Of a stretch of DNA of 64,000 nt, positions 49,549 to 57,575 are shown in pieces. Source of the DNA: SG8-30 sp963695155. GTDB taxonomy: Bacteria > Pseudomonadota > Gammaproteobacteria > Steroidobacterales > Steroidobacteraceae. Position 1 is the stretch's first letter. Every line of letters begins with the position of its first letter. A program made the translations under genes and the position numbers. The stretch lies in the NCBI GenBank assembly GCA_963695155.1, contig CAVOGD010000002.1, positions 1 through 64,000 on the forward strand, in the 5' to 3' direction. The notes beneath the pieces were generated by a model. That model saw nothing but the letters and a program-made list of their open reading frames with translations, was not told the DNA's origin and ran no database searches.

Positions 49549-49630
49549 GGCCGCGCATTATAGGTCGGTCCCCCGCAAGTTGCGCCGAGACGCAGCGCAC
49601 GTTCGCGGCCTCGGGCGCGGCGCGCCCGCC

Positions 49631-50017
49631 TCAGCCGGGCTCGAGCCGCACCGCCGTGCAGCGTTGCGCGGTGGCATCAGCCTCGAGGCGGTAGCGACGG
49701 CCGGCCTCGAGTTCCGCCTCGACCGCAAAGCGCGCCGTGGCGCCCGTGGCGGCGATGCGGCAGTCCACCAGCAGCACGGTGCGGCCCGGCGCGAGTTCCA
49801 CCGCGGCGTGGCGGGCCGGCACGGTCCACTCGCCGGCCTTGCGCAGCACGACCTGCACCGGCAGGCCGGCCGAGAACACCGGATCGGCCCGCACCGTGGC
49901 CCGCGCCGCAGCCGGCAGGCGTGCGCCCTCATAGGCCTGCAGCGTGCCGCAACCCGCCAGCACGATCGCGGCCAGGGAGGCTGCGGCCGCCACGCGGCCC
50001 GATTGCCTGTCTTGCAT
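49631..50017 (-). CDS. Lipoprotein of unknown function
   Basis: This 128-residue precursor starts at ATG 50017 with MQDRQSGRVAAAASLAAIVLAGC, a good lipobox (VLAGC). The mature domain is beta-rich (PVQVVLRKAGEWTVPARHAAVELAPG, RFAVEAELEAGRRYRLEADA) and has one Cys pair (VDCRIA and AQRCTA) that could form a disulfide. The YEGARLP segment after the lipobox resembles small conserved envelope lipoproteins in gammaproteobacteria. No function can be stated. Confidence 0.75.
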   Translation of the reverse strand: MQDRQSGRVAAAASLAAIVLAGCGTLQAYEGARLPAAARATVRADPVFSAGLPVQVVLRKAGEWTVPARHAAVELAPGRTVLLVDCRIAATGATARFAVEAELEAGRRYRLEADATAQRCTAVRLEPG

Positions 50018-50048
50018 GCGCAACGCCGTCCTGCGCCGCCCGGGCGCC

Positions 50049-50074
50049 GAAAAAAGGCGGCCCGGAGGCCGCCT
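50049..50074 (-). terminator. Rho-independent terminator after nrdJb
   Basis: AGGCGGCC (50055-50062) and GGCCGCCT (50067-50074) pair around the loop CGGA. On the minus strand the hairpin is followed by a run of T (A-run 50050-50055 on the plus strand). It lies about 100 bases beyond the nrdJb stop and just before the lipoprotein gene, separating the two units. Confidence 0.9.
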
Positions 50075-50171
50075 GGGAGTCACACGCGCGCCACGCTGTC
50101 GCGGGGATGCCGGGCGGGGACCCGGCCAGCGCGTGCGTTTAAACCGCCGGGGCGGAACCCGGTTCAGGCCC

Positions 50172-50882
50172 TCAGCCGCACTTCGAGTCGCCGCAGGACA
50201 GGCAGGTCATGCACCCGTCCATCATGACGACGGCGATCGTGTTGCAGCGGGTACACAACTGTGCGCCTTGCGGGTAGCTCTGGCTGGCGAAAGCGTCGGC
50301 CTGCTTGTTGCGCTGCTCCCACTCGGCGCGCTTGGACTCGACCAGCGCGAGGCGCGCCTCGTCCATCTGCTGCACCGGCATCATGCCGATGGACTGCAGG
50401 TGCCGTTCCACGACGAAGCCGAGCTCGGCGACGATCGACGGCATGAACTTGCCGCCCGGCTGCCAGTAGCCGCCGCGCGGGTCGAAGACCGCCTTCAGTT
50501 CCTCGATCAGGAACGCCACGTCGCCGCCCTTGCGGAACACCGCCGAGAGGATCCGCGTCAGCGCCACGATCCACTGGAAGTGGTCCAGGTTCTTCGAGTT
50601 GATGAAGATCTCGAACGGCCGCCGGTGCTCGTGCTCGGTGCCCTCGTTGAGGACGATGTCGTTGACGGTGACGTACATGGCGTGGTCCGACACCGGCGTC
50701 TTGATCTTGTAGGTCGAGCCGATCAGGACCTCCGGGCGCTCGAGCTTCTCGTGCATCCACACGACCTTGCCCGCCGCGTCCTTGCGCACCCGCGCGTCGC
50801 CGCGCTCCGCCGTCGCCTTGTCGGCCTCGAGGCGCCGCACGCGGAACTTGACGATTTTCTTGTCGATGCAGACCTTGCTCAT
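50172..50882 (-). CDS. nrdJb: Adenosylcobalamin-dependent ribonucleotide reductase, NrdJb subunit
   Basis: This 236-residue protein is the C-terminal half of a split class II ribonucleotide reductase, as in P. aeruginosa. The N-terminal half has the TSCPD-type domain (VYVTVNDIVLNEGTEHEHRRPFEIF). The middle has LTRILSAVFRKGGDVAFLIEELKAVFDPRGGYW. The C terminus has a cysteine-rich zinc-ribbon-like tail (CTRCNTIAVVMMDGCMTCLSCGDSKCG pattern, six Cys), expected to shuttle reducing equivalents to the active site. It lies 27 bases after nrdJa. Confidence 0.96.
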   Translation of the reverse strand: MSKVCIDKKIVKFRVRRLEADKATAERGDARVRKDAAGKVVWMHEKLERPEVLIGSTYKIKTPVSDHAMYVTVNDIVLNEGTEHEHRRPFEIFINSKNLDHFQWIVALTRILSAVFRKGGDVAFLIEELKAVFDPRGGYWQPGGKFMPSIVAELGFVVERHLQSIGMMPVQQMDEARLALVESKRAEWEQRNKQADAFASQSYPQGAQLCTRCNTIAVVMMDGCMTCLSCGDSKCG

Positions 50883-50909
50883 GCCCCGTCTCTTGCCGCC
50901 AGCGCGGCG

Positions 50910-53057
50910 TCAGAACTTGCCGTAGTAGCCTTCCTTGAGCGCGTCGAACAGGTTGGCCGCCGTGTGCGACTCGCCGTCGTACTCGACCTCCTGGTCCCCC
51001 TTGATCTCGATCTCGCTGCCGTCCTCCAGCGTGAAAACGTAGGTCGTGTTCTTCAGGTCCTCTTCCTTGACCAGCACGCCCTGGAAGGCCTCGGGGTTGA
51101 AGCGGAACGTCGTGCAGCCCTTCAGCCCCTTCTCGTGCGCGTACAGGTAGATGTCCTTGAACTTCTCGTAGTCGAAGTCGGTCGGCACGTTGGCGGTCTT
51201 CGAGATCGATGAATCCACCCACTTCTGCGCCGCGGCCTGGATGTCCACGTGCTCGCGCGGGCCGATGTCCTCGGCCGTGACGAAGTACTCGGGCAGCTGC
51301 TCCGCCGCACTGGTGCCGTTCGGCATGGCGCGCGGGTTGACCAGCTCGCGGTAGGCCAGCAACTCGAAGGAATAGACGTCCACGCGCTCCTTGGTCTTGC
51401 GGCGCTCGCGGATCACGTTGCGGAAGTAGTGGTGCGCGAAGGTCGGCTCGATGCCGTTGCTGGCGTTGTTGGCCAGCGACAGCGAGATGGTGCCGGTCGG
51501 GGCGATGGACGTGTGGTGGGTGAAGCGCGCGCCCACCGACTCGAGCTCCTTGACCAGCCCGGGCGTCCCGCCGGCCAGGCGCTGCATGTAGCGGCTGTAG
51601 CGGGCGTGCAGGATGCGGCCCGGTATGTGGTCGCCCACCTTCCAGCCGTCACGGACCATCTCCGGCCGCTTGCGCAGCATCTCGCGCGTGACCGCGAACT
51701 CCTCGGTCATGATCGGCGCGGGGCCCTTCTCGCGCGCCAGCTCGAGCGCCGTTTCCCAGCCGGCGACCGCCATCTCGCGCGCCACGTTCTCGGTGAACGC
51801 CACCGATTCCTTCGAGCCGTACTTCATGCGCAGCATGGTCAAGGTCGAGCCGAGGCCCAGGAAGCCCATGCCGTGGCGGCGCTTGCGGCGGATCTCCTCG
51901 CGCTGCCGGCCGAGCGGCAGGCCGTTGATCTCGACGACGTCGTCGAGCATCCGCGTGAACACCCGCACCACCTCGCGGTACTCGTCCCAGTCGAACTCCG
52001 CGTCGGCCGTGAACGGCTGGCGCACGAAGCGCGTCAGGTTGACCGAGCCCAGCAGGCACGAGCCATACGGCGGCAGCGGCTGCTCGCCGCAGGGGTTGGT
52101 GGCGCGCACGTTCTCGCACCACCAGTTGTTGTTCATCTCGTTGACGCGGTCGATGAGCACGAAGCCCGGCTCGGCGAAGTCGTAGGTGGACGCCATGATG
52201 ACGTCCCACAGGCGGCGCGCCGGCAGCGCCTTGTACACGCGGCAGGCGACCAGGCCGTCGTCGTTGACGACGTAGCCGTCGGTGGACGGCCATTCCCGCC
52301 AGACGAAGCGGCTGGCGTCGCCGAGGTCCTGCTCGGCCGGGTCGTACTCGCGGACCGACAGCGGAAACGCCAGCTTCCATTCGCCGTCGTCGCGCACCGC
52401 CTGCATGAACTCGTCGGTCACCAGCAGCGACAGGTTGAACTGCCGCAGCCGGCCGTTCTCGCGCTTGGCGCGGATGAAGTCCGCGGCGTCGGGATGGCCG
52501 ACGTCGAAAGTGCCCATCTGTGCGCCGCGGCGACCGCCGGCCGACGACACCGTGAAGCACATCTTGTCGTAGATATCCATGAACGACAGCGGGCCCGAGG
52601 TGTAGGCGCCGGCGCCGGACACGTACGCGCCGCGCGGCCGCAGCGTCGAGAACTCGTAGCCGATGCCGCAGCCGGCCTTGAGCGTCAGCCCGGCCTCGTG
52701 GACCTTGTCGAGGATGTCGTCCATCGAGTCGCGGATGGTGCCGGACACCGTGCAGTTGATGGTCGAGGTCGCCGGCTTGTGGTCGAGCGCGCCGGCGTTC
52801 GACATGATGCGGCCGGCCGGGATCGCGCCATTGCGCAGCGCCCACAGGAAGCGCTCGTACCAGTGCTCGCGCAGCTCCGCGGGCTCGACCTCGGCCAGCG
52901 CGCGCGCGACGCGCTTCCAGGTGTCGTCCATCGTCCGGTCGATCGGTGTGCCGTCCTTCGCGGTGAGCCGGTACTTCTTGTCCCAGATATCCAGCGACGC
53001 TTCCTGGAAAGAAATCTGGTCTACGCTCTTGGGCTCCACCCTGGCCGCCGTGCTCAT
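50910..53057 (-). CDS. nrdJa: Adenosylcobalamin-dependent ribonucleotide reductase, NrdJa subunit
   Basis: The 715-residue catalytic subunit reduces ribonucleotides to deoxyribonucleotides using a cobalamin-generated thiyl radical and needs no oxygen. Motifs are the substrate-site TSTINCTVSGTI (first redox Cys), GRRGAQMGTFDVGHPD and the radical-site region NPCGEQPLPPYGSCLLGS. The fold later continues HHTSIAPTGTISLSLANNASNG. No ATP-cone is visible at the N terminus. The gene's own promoter and an NrdR-box-like operator lie at 53219-53274. It depends on the B12 import and adenosylation genes at 12297-15863. Confidence 0.96.
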   Translation of the reverse strand: MSTAARVEPKSVDQISFQEASLDIWDKKYRLTAKDGTPIDRTMDDTWKRVARALAEVEPAELREHWYERFLWALRNGAIPAGRIMSNAGALDHKPATSTINCTVSGTIRDSMDDILDKVHEAGLTLKAGCGIGYEFSTLRPRGAYVSGAGAYTSGPLSFMDIYDKMCFTVSSAGGRRGAQMGTFDVGHPDAADFIRAKRENGRLRQFNLSLLVTDEFMQAVRDDGEWKLAFPLSVREYDPAEQDLGDASRFVWREWPSTDGYVVNDDGLVACRVYKALPARRLWDVIMASTYDFAEPGFVLIDRVNEMNNNWWCENVRATNPCGEQPLPPYGSCLLGSVNLTRFVRQPFTADAEFDWDEYREVVRVFTRMLDDVVEINGLPLGRQREEIRRKRRHGMGFLGLGSTLTMLRMKYGSKESVAFTENVAREMAVAGWETALELAREKGPAPIMTEEFAVTREMLRKRPEMVRDGWKVGDHIPGRILHARYSRYMQRLAGGTPGLVKELESVGARFTHHTSIAPTGTISLSLANNASNGIEPTFAHHYFRNVIRERRKTKERVDVYSFELLAYRELVNPRAMPNGTSAAEQLPEYFVTAEDIGPREHVDIQAAAQKWVDSSISKTANVPTDFDYEKFKDIYLYAHEKGLKGCTTFRFNPEAFQGVLVKEEDLKNTTYVFTLEDGSEIEIKGDQEVEYDGESHTAANLFDALKEGYYGKF

Positions 53058-53218
53058 GTCGCGTTCGTCGCTCCGTCAGGTGCGCGTGCGCCCGTGGGCG
53101 CAATTAGTTCAAATGGGACTCCGGAAGAGGTGCAAAACCGCCGACTGGGCGGTTTCCGTGACTTTCCCCCGGGAATCCCTGCTGTTCTTCTGACGCTACC
53201 TGCGGCCGCACATGGCAA

Positions 53219-53234
53219 CCACAAGATGTTGTGT
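53219..53234 (-). promoter_or_regulatory. NrdR-box-like operator at nrdJa
   Basis: CCACAAGATGTTGTGT contains the perfect inverted repeat CACAA-GATG-TTGTG. It matches the published NrdR box pattern (acaCwAtATaTwGtgt) at nearly every conserved core position. It lies immediately downstream of the -10 box of the nrdJa promoter, an ideal repressor position. A second, weaker copy (GCACAACATCTGGTAT) is at 53398-53413, 179 bases away, close to 17 helical turns. Confidence 0.7.
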
Positions 53235-53244
53235 CAGGGTACCT

Positions 53245-53274
53245 AAAGTATTTTTCCTTGGCAGTGGGTGTCAA
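53245..53274 (-). promoter_or_regulatory. Sigma-70 promoter of nrdJa
   Basis: On the minus strand a perfect -35 TTGACA (53274-53269) is followed after 18 bases by the -10 candidate TACTTT (53250-53245). Initiation near 53238 gives a leader of about 180 bases. The leader includes a hairpin at 53135-53155 (AAACCGCC with GGCGGTTT) followed by TT, a possible attenuator. Confidence 0.7.
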
Positions 53275-53469
53275 GGACTTTCTCTCTTTGGGACTGCCCT
53301 AATTTAACGCTTACTTTTCAAAGAATTGCAAGACCAATTTAACCGATTTTCCGGAGACCCCGACATAGTGCGTTTGTCAAGCCGCAATTTGTGCAAGGCA
53401 CAACATCTGGTATGCACCGCAGAGGCACAGGGGGCGCACAGCTTATCCACCGGGCGGGCCCGGCGGCGA
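53275..53469. other. AT-richer part of the divergent nrdJa-hsp20 intergenic region
   Basis: The two start codons lie about 500 bases apart. This middle part is notably AT-rich for the genome (TAATTTAACGCTTACTTTTC at 53292). It holds the second NrdR-like site (53398-53413) and a DnaA-box-like TTATCCACC at 53443-53451. No gene is convincing here. Confidence 0.5.
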
Positions 53470-53493
53470 CTTGAAAGCGGGCACAGCGTCCAT
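53470..53493 (+). promoter_or_regulatory. Sigma-32-type heat-shock promoter of hsp20
   Basis: CTTGAAA (53470-53476) is followed after 13 bases by CCAT (53490-53493) within GTCCATATG, close to the RpoH consensus. The ATG of the small heat-shock gene is 60 bases downstream. The htpG promoter at 47105-47129 has the same two elements. Confidence 0.82.
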
Positions 53494-53552
53494 ATGTCAG
53501 TGGTGAGCGCGATTTGTTCGCGTCACGACACTGGCAAGAGGAGGACCAACCC

Positions 53553-53996
53553 ATGAACGTCGTGTTGCATGAACCCTGGCGACTGGTGAACCGCCTGCAC
53601 CGTGACCTGGACCGACTGATGAACCTGCCCGCGGGCGCCGCCGCCGACGAAGCGGGTTCGCTTGCCGCGTGGCTGCCCGCCATGGACATCCGCGAGGAAG
53701 ACAAGCAGTGGGTCCTGCACGCCGACCTGCCGGGCGTCGATCCCAAGTCCATCGACGTGACGCTCGAGAAGGGCGTGTTGACGATCCGCGGCCGGCGCAC
53801 GCTCGAGCAGCGTGACGAGGAGCACGGCTTCCGCCGCGTCGAGCGCGTCAGCGGCGAGTTCTTCCGGCGCTTCAGCCTGCCCGACACGGCCGACTCCGCC
53901 TCGGTCAAGGCCAGGCACACCAATGGCGTCCTGGAAGTGACCATCCCGAAGCACCCGCAGGTCATGCCGCGGCGCATTTCGGTCGAGGCCGCCTGA
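53553..53996 (+). CDS. Small heat-shock protein (Hsp20/alpha-crystallin family)
   Basis: This 147-residue holdase has an N-terminal helical arm (HEPWRLVNRLHRDLDRLMNLP) and an alpha-crystallin domain at about residues 42-135. The domain includes MDIREEDKQWVLHADLPGVDP, LTIRGRRTLEQRDEE, FRRVERVSGEFFRRFSLP and the signature VKARHTNGVLEVTIPK. The short C-terminal tail ends RRISVEAA, with I-S-V in place of the usual I-x-I anchor. AGAGGAGGACC is a strong ribosome binding site for ATG 53553. A sigma-32 promoter precedes it. Confidence 0.95.
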   Translation: MNVVLHEPWRLVNRLHRDLDRLMNLPAGAAADEAGSLAAWLPAMDIREEDKQWVLHADLPGVDPKSIDVTLEKGVLTIRGRRTLEQRDEEHGFRRVERVSGEFFRRFSLPDTADSASVKARHTNGVLEVTIPKHPQVMPRRISVEAA

Positions 53997-54064
53997 ACCG
54001 GCGTCCGCCGGGGCGATCGCGCCCCGGCGGCGCATCCCGGCCGGGCGGGACAGGATCGCCCCGA

Positions 54065-54093
54065 GGAACTTGCGCGGCGCCCCGCCGGTCAGA
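54065..54093 (+). promoter_or_regulatory. Sigma-E (RpoE) promoter of the Deg protease gene
   Basis: GGAACTT (54065-54071) and GTCAGA (54088-54093) are separated by 16 bases. GGAACTT is the exact RpoE -35 consensus and GTCAGA fits its -10 (GTCnnA). The transcript would start near 54100, about 50 bases before ATG 54152. Envelope-stress control of degP-type genes by RpoE is well established in gammaproteobacteria. Confidence 0.88.
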
Positions 54094-54151
54094 ATGCCCC
54101 GTTGACCGCGCATCCGGCGCCGTCCTTCACGCGCAAAGAGGTTTCCCCCAG

Positions 54152-55522
54152 ATGAACCGAGCCACCGGCTTCCTGATCGCCGCGCTGACGGCGTTCGCCT
54201 TCCCGGCCGTCGCCAGCACCACCCTGCCCGCGCAGGCCGACGGGCAGCCGTTGCCCAGCCTGGCGCCCGTCATCGAGCGCGTCGCGCCGGCCGTCGTGAA
54301 CATCGGTGTGCGCGGCACCGTGCAGGCGCCGCGCAACCCGTTCTTCGACGACCCGTTCTTCCGCCGTTTCTTCGGCACCCCGCCGGGCGGTGCGCCGCGC
54401 GAGCGCGAGTTCCGCAGCGCCGGCTCGGGCGTGATCGTGGACGCGCGCGGCGGCTACATCGTCACCAATGCCCACGTCGTGGAGAACGCCAGCGAGATCA
54501 CCGTCACGCTGGTGGACGACCGTGAACTCAAGGCCGAGGTGGTGGGGACCGACAAGGGCTCGGACGTGGCGGTCATCAAGGTGACCGACGCGGCGCTGCC
54601 GACCGACATCAGCCTGGCGGATTCGTCCGCGCTGCGGGTCGGTGACTACGTGGTGGCGATCGGCAACCCGTTCGGGCTGCAGCACACGGTCACCTCGGGC
54701 ATCGTCAGCGCGCTCGGCCGCTCGGGGATCAACCCCGAGGGCTACGAGAACTTCGTGCAGACCGACGCCGCGATCAATCCCGGCAATTCGGGGGGCGCGT
54801 TGGTCAACCTGCGCGGCGAGCTGGTCGGCATCAATACGGCGATCCTGTCGCAGTCCGGCGGCAACATGGGCATCGGTTTCGCGATCCCCTCGAACATGGT
54901 CAAGCAGGTCATGCAGCAGCTGATCGAGTTCGGCGAGGTGAAGCGCGGCGTGCTGGGCGTGACCATCCTGAGCCTGACGGCCGAGTTCCGGAAGAGCCTG
55001 GGCCTGGCTGACGACGTGCAGGGCGCGCTGGTGTCGCAGGTCGCCGAGGGCTCGGCCGCCGCCAGGGCGGGCATCGAGGCCGGTGACGTCGTGACCTCCG
55101 TGGACGGCAAGCCCGTCAAGGGCGCCAGCGAACTGCGCAACCTGATCGGCATGGCGCGCATCGGCGAGCAGGTCCGGCTGGGCGTCCTGCGCGAGGGCAA
55201 GCCCCGCCAGCTGACCGCCACGATCGGCGAACAGCCGGAAATGGCGGCCGCCGAGGCCGCACAGGTGCATCCCGCACTGGCGGGCGCGGACCTGAGTGAC
55301 GCCGCGCCGGAACAGGTGCCGGGAGGCGGCGTGCTCTTGCGTGCCGTCGAGCAGGGCAGCCCCGCGAGCCGTATCGGGCTGCGCGCCGACGACGTCATCG
55401 TGGCGGTGGACCGCACGCGGGTCGCCAACCTGCGCGCCTTCCGCGACGCGATCGGCCAGCGCAAGGCGTTCCTGCTGACCGTGCGGCGCGGCAACCAGAC
55501 GCTGATCCTGCCCGTGCAGTGA
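54152..55522 (+). CDS. DegP/DegQ/MucD-type periplasmic serine protease
   Basis: This 456-residue precursor has a signal peptide (ATGFLIAALTAFAFPAVAS). Its trypsin-like domain carries the catalytic His in VTNAHVVENA, Asp in KGSDVAVIKV and Ser in AINPGNSGGALVN. Two PDZ domains follow, at about residues 265-350 (IEAGDVVTSVDGKPV) and 385-450 (IGLRADDVIVAVDRTRV). A FFDDPFFRRFFG segment precedes the protease domain, as in DegQ/MucD proteins. It degrades or refolds misfolded envelope proteins. AAAGAGG lies about 12 bases before the ATG. The RpoE promoter upstream agrees with this role. Confidence 0.95.
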   Translation: MNRATGFLIAALTAFAFPAVASTTLPAQADGQPLPSLAPVIERVAPAVVNIGVRGTVQAPRNPFFDDPFFRRFFGTPPGGAPREREFRSAGSGVIVDARGGYIVTNAHVVENASEITVTLVDDRELKAEVVGTDKGSDVAVIKVTDAALPTDISLADSSALRVGDYVVAIGNPFGLQHTVTSGIVSALGRSGINPEGYENFVQTDAAINPGNSGGALVNLRGELVGINTAILSQSGGNMGIGFAIPSNMVKQVMQQLIEFGEVKRGVLGVTILSLTAEFRKSLGLADDVQGALVSQVAEGSAAARAGIEAGDVVTSVDGKPVKGASELRNLIGMARIGEQVRLGVLREGKPRQLTATIGEQPEMAAAEAAQVHPALAGADLSDAAPEQVPGGGVLLRAVEQGSPASRIGLRADDVIVAVDRTRVANLRAFRDAIGQRKAFLLTVRRGNQTLILPVQ

Positions 55523-55540
55523 CGGCGCCGCGCCGCTCCC

Positions 55541-55546
55541 TATAAT
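55541..55546 (+). promoter_or_regulatory. -10 box 6 bases before the NDUFA9-like gene
   Basis: A perfect TATAAT ends six bases before ATG 55553. It lies 19 bases after the Deg protease stop codon. No clear -35 hexamer is at the expected site. If used, the transcript would begin at the ATG and be leaderless. Confidence 0.6.
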
Positions 55547-55552
55547 CGGGCC

Positions 55553-56515
55553 ATGGCGGCACGCAACGTCTGCGTCCTGGGGGGATCCGGCTTCGTCGGC
55601 ACGCACCTGTGCGCGGCGTTCGTGCGCGCGGGGCACCGCGTGACCGTGCTGACCCGCGACCCGGAACGCGCCAAGCACCTGCGCGTGCTGCCCGCTGCGC
55701 GCATCGTGCGTTGCAACGTGCACGACGACGAGCAGCTCACCGGGGCGCTGCGCGGCCACGATGCGGTGGTCAACCTGGTCGGGATCCTGAACGAGCCCGG
55801 CCGGGACGGCCGGGGCTTCCTGCACGCCCACACCGAGCTGGCGCGCACGGTGGTGAGGTCCTGCCGCCGCGCGCGCGTTTCGCGATTGCTGCAGATGAGC
55901 GGGCTGAACGCCGACGCCGAGCGCGGCCCGAGCCATTACCTGCGGTCGAAGGGCCTGGCCGAGCGCATCGTAAAGGAGGCGGGCAGTGCGGACTTCCGCT
56001 GGACGATCTTCCAGCCGTCGGTGATCTTCGGCTCGGGCGACTCCTTCATCAACCGCTTCGCCAGCCTGCTGCGGATCCTGCCGCTGTGGCTGCCGCTGGC
56101 CAGGCCGCAGGCCCGGCTGTCGCCCGTGTGGATCGAAGACGTGGTCGGGGCCATGCTGCGCTGCCTCGAGGACGACGCCAGCGCCGGGCAGACCTACCAG
56201 CTGTGCGGCCCGGACGTGCTGACGCTGCGCGAAATCGTCTGTTTCGTGCGCGACCAGCTGGGGCTGCGGCGCGCGATCGTGGGGTTGCCCGACGCCGTCT
56301 CGCGGCTGCAGGCGGCCGTCATGGACTTCGTCCCGGGCAAGCCGTTCTCGACCGACAACTACCTGTCGCTCACGCGTGACAGCGTCTGCTCGGTGGACGG
56401 CTTCGGACGCCTCGGCATGCGCCCGCACCCGATGCGCGACATCGTGCCCCGCTACCTCGGCCTGGAGGGCGGCAGGAGCCGGCTGGCCGCGTTCCGCCGC
56501 AGCGCCGGCCGCTGA
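55553..56515 (+). CDS. Complex I NDUFA9-like NAD(P)-binding protein
   Basis: This 320-residue atypical SDR has the N-terminal VCVLGGSGFVGTHLCAAFVRAG nucleotide-binding motif, VVNLVGILNEPGR near residue 72 and the FQPSVIFGSGDSFINRFASLL segment typical of the complex I NDUFA9 subfamily. The YLRSKGLAERIVKEAG stretch takes the place of the YxxxK motif. Bacterial members are often annotated complex I NDUFA9 subunit family protein; a true complex I role is not shown. It sits tail to tail with the aminopeptidase gene (one base between the stop codons). Confidence 0.9.
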   Translation: MAARNVCVLGGSGFVGTHLCAAFVRAGHRVTVLTRDPERAKHLRVLPAARIVRCNVHDDEQLTGALRGHDAVVNLVGILNEPGRDGRGFLHAHTELARTVVRSCRRARVSRLLQMSGLNADAERGPSHYLRSKGLAERIVKEAGSADFRWTIFQPSVIFGSGDSFINRFASLLRILPLWLPLARPQARLSPVWIEDVVGAMLRCLEDDASAGQTYQLCGPDVLTLREIVCFVRDQLGLRRAIVGLPDAVSRLQAAVMDFVPGKPFSTDNYLSLTRDSVCSVDGFGRLGMRPHPMRDIVPRYLGLEGGRSRLAAFRRSAGR

Positions 56516-56516
56516 T

Positions 56517-57569
56517 TCACTCGTCGCACAGCAGCCGGGCGCGAACCGCCTGCGGCCCGGCGCCCAGCCTGCGCGCCGCGGCGTAGAAGACCGGCAGGTC
56601 GCCGCCCGCCTCGGCCAGCAGCCGCTGCATGCCGGGTACGCAGCGGTGATAGGTGGAAATGGCCGCCAGTCGGGCGTTGTTCCAGCTGCCGCTCATCAGC
56701 CGGTCCATGTTGCGGCCGGCCGTCCAGCCGTCACGCAGGCGTTCGTACTCGGCAACGAGCCGCTCCAGCTCGCGTTGCTTGGCGTCGCGCAGCACCGCCG
56801 GGTTGTCGCCGGCGGCGTACAGCGCCGCGAGCCTGCCGCGCGTTTCCGTCACCAGGTCCGCGGTCGCGGCAAATCGCCGGCGCGTCTCGAGGAACGCCTG
56901 CAGTTCGTCCTCACGGCCGTTCGCGGCCAGGAAGCGCCGCGCGCCCTCGAACTCGACCGTCATCGCGAAGGCCTCGTTGAACGCGCTGTCGCCCGGCACG
57001 TACGCCACCTGGTGGGCCAGTTCGTGGAAGAGCAATGCCGCGAGTTCCACGTCCGGGTACTCGAGCATGCTGGACAGCACCGGGTCGTCGAAGTGCCCCA
57101 GCGTCGAGTACGCGGCCACGGGGGCGATATACACGTCCTCGCCGCGCCGCTGCATCCGTCGCGCGTAGCGCACGGCCCGCGCCTCGTCGAAGTATCCCCG
57201 GTAGGCCACGCACCCGGCGATCGGGAAGCACCAGCGCCGCGGCTGCACGGAGAACTCCGGCGCGGCGAAGACGTTCCAGGCCACGTGCGGACGGCCGAGG
57301 TCGGCATAGCTGCGGTAGCTGCCGTTGTCGGGCAACGCCAGCGTCTGCGACGCGAACTGCCGCGCCCGCGCGACGTACTCGAGCCGTTCCCGCACCTGCT
57401 CCGGCGTGGCCGGGTCCGCCAGCAACTCCCCGATCGGCGTGCGGCTGGCGTTGAGCGCCGCCTGCCCGCCCGCCACGTGCGCCAGGTAGCAGCCGCTCAG
57501 CATCGCGCAGGACAGGACCGCGCCGGCCAGGCGCAGGACTGCTGGATTGCGGGGAGCTTCCGGTAACAT
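56517..57569 (-). CDS. Putative zinc aminopeptidase lipoprotein (DUF4824/Aminopep type)
   Basis: This 350-residue precursor begins MLPEAPRNPAVLRLAGAVLS and has a lipobox (MLSGC) near residue 27. The zinc motif FHELAHQVAY (HExxH) near residue 186 and the downstream FNEAFAMTVEFEG with the third ligand Glu place it with the putative aminopeptidases of PF10023. The mature region also has WCFPIAGCVAYRGYF, typical of that family. It probably trims peptides at the outer membrane's periplasmic face. Its ATG is divergent from cca with only six bases between the two start codons. Confidence 0.88.
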   Translation of the reverse strand: MLPEAPRNPAVLRLAGAVLSCAMLSGCYLAHVAGGQAALNASRTPIGELLADPATPEQVRERLEYVARARQFASQTLALPDNGSYRSYADLGRPHVAWNVFAAPEFSVQPRRWCFPIAGCVAYRGYFDEARAVRYARRMQRRGEDVYIAPVAAYSTLGHFDDPVLSSMLEYPDVELAALLFHELAHQVAYVPGDSAFNEAFAMTVEFEGARRFLAANGREDELQAFLETRRRFAATADLVTETRGRLAALYAAGDNPAVLRDAKQRELERLVAEYERLRDGWTAGRNMDRLMSGSWNNARLAAISTYHRCVPGMQRLLAEAGGDLPVFYAAARRLGAGPQAVRARLLCDE

Positions 57570-57575
57570 GAGTCG

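Noticed and set aside
53443..53451. DnaA-box-like TTATCCACC upstream of hsp20.
   Set aside because: It is a single 8-of-9 match with no cluster of boxes, so it is not evidence for an origin or DnaA control.
53326..53556. Short plus-strand open frame in the nrdJa-hsp20 intergenic region.
   Set aside because: No ribosome binding site. It overlaps the hsp20 promoter and the second NrdR-like site, and its composition matches non-coding DNA.
54005..54030. Strong GC hairpin after hsp20 (CGCCGGGGCG with CGCCCCGGCG).
   Set aside because: No T-tract follows on either strand, so it is not called as an intrinsic terminator.
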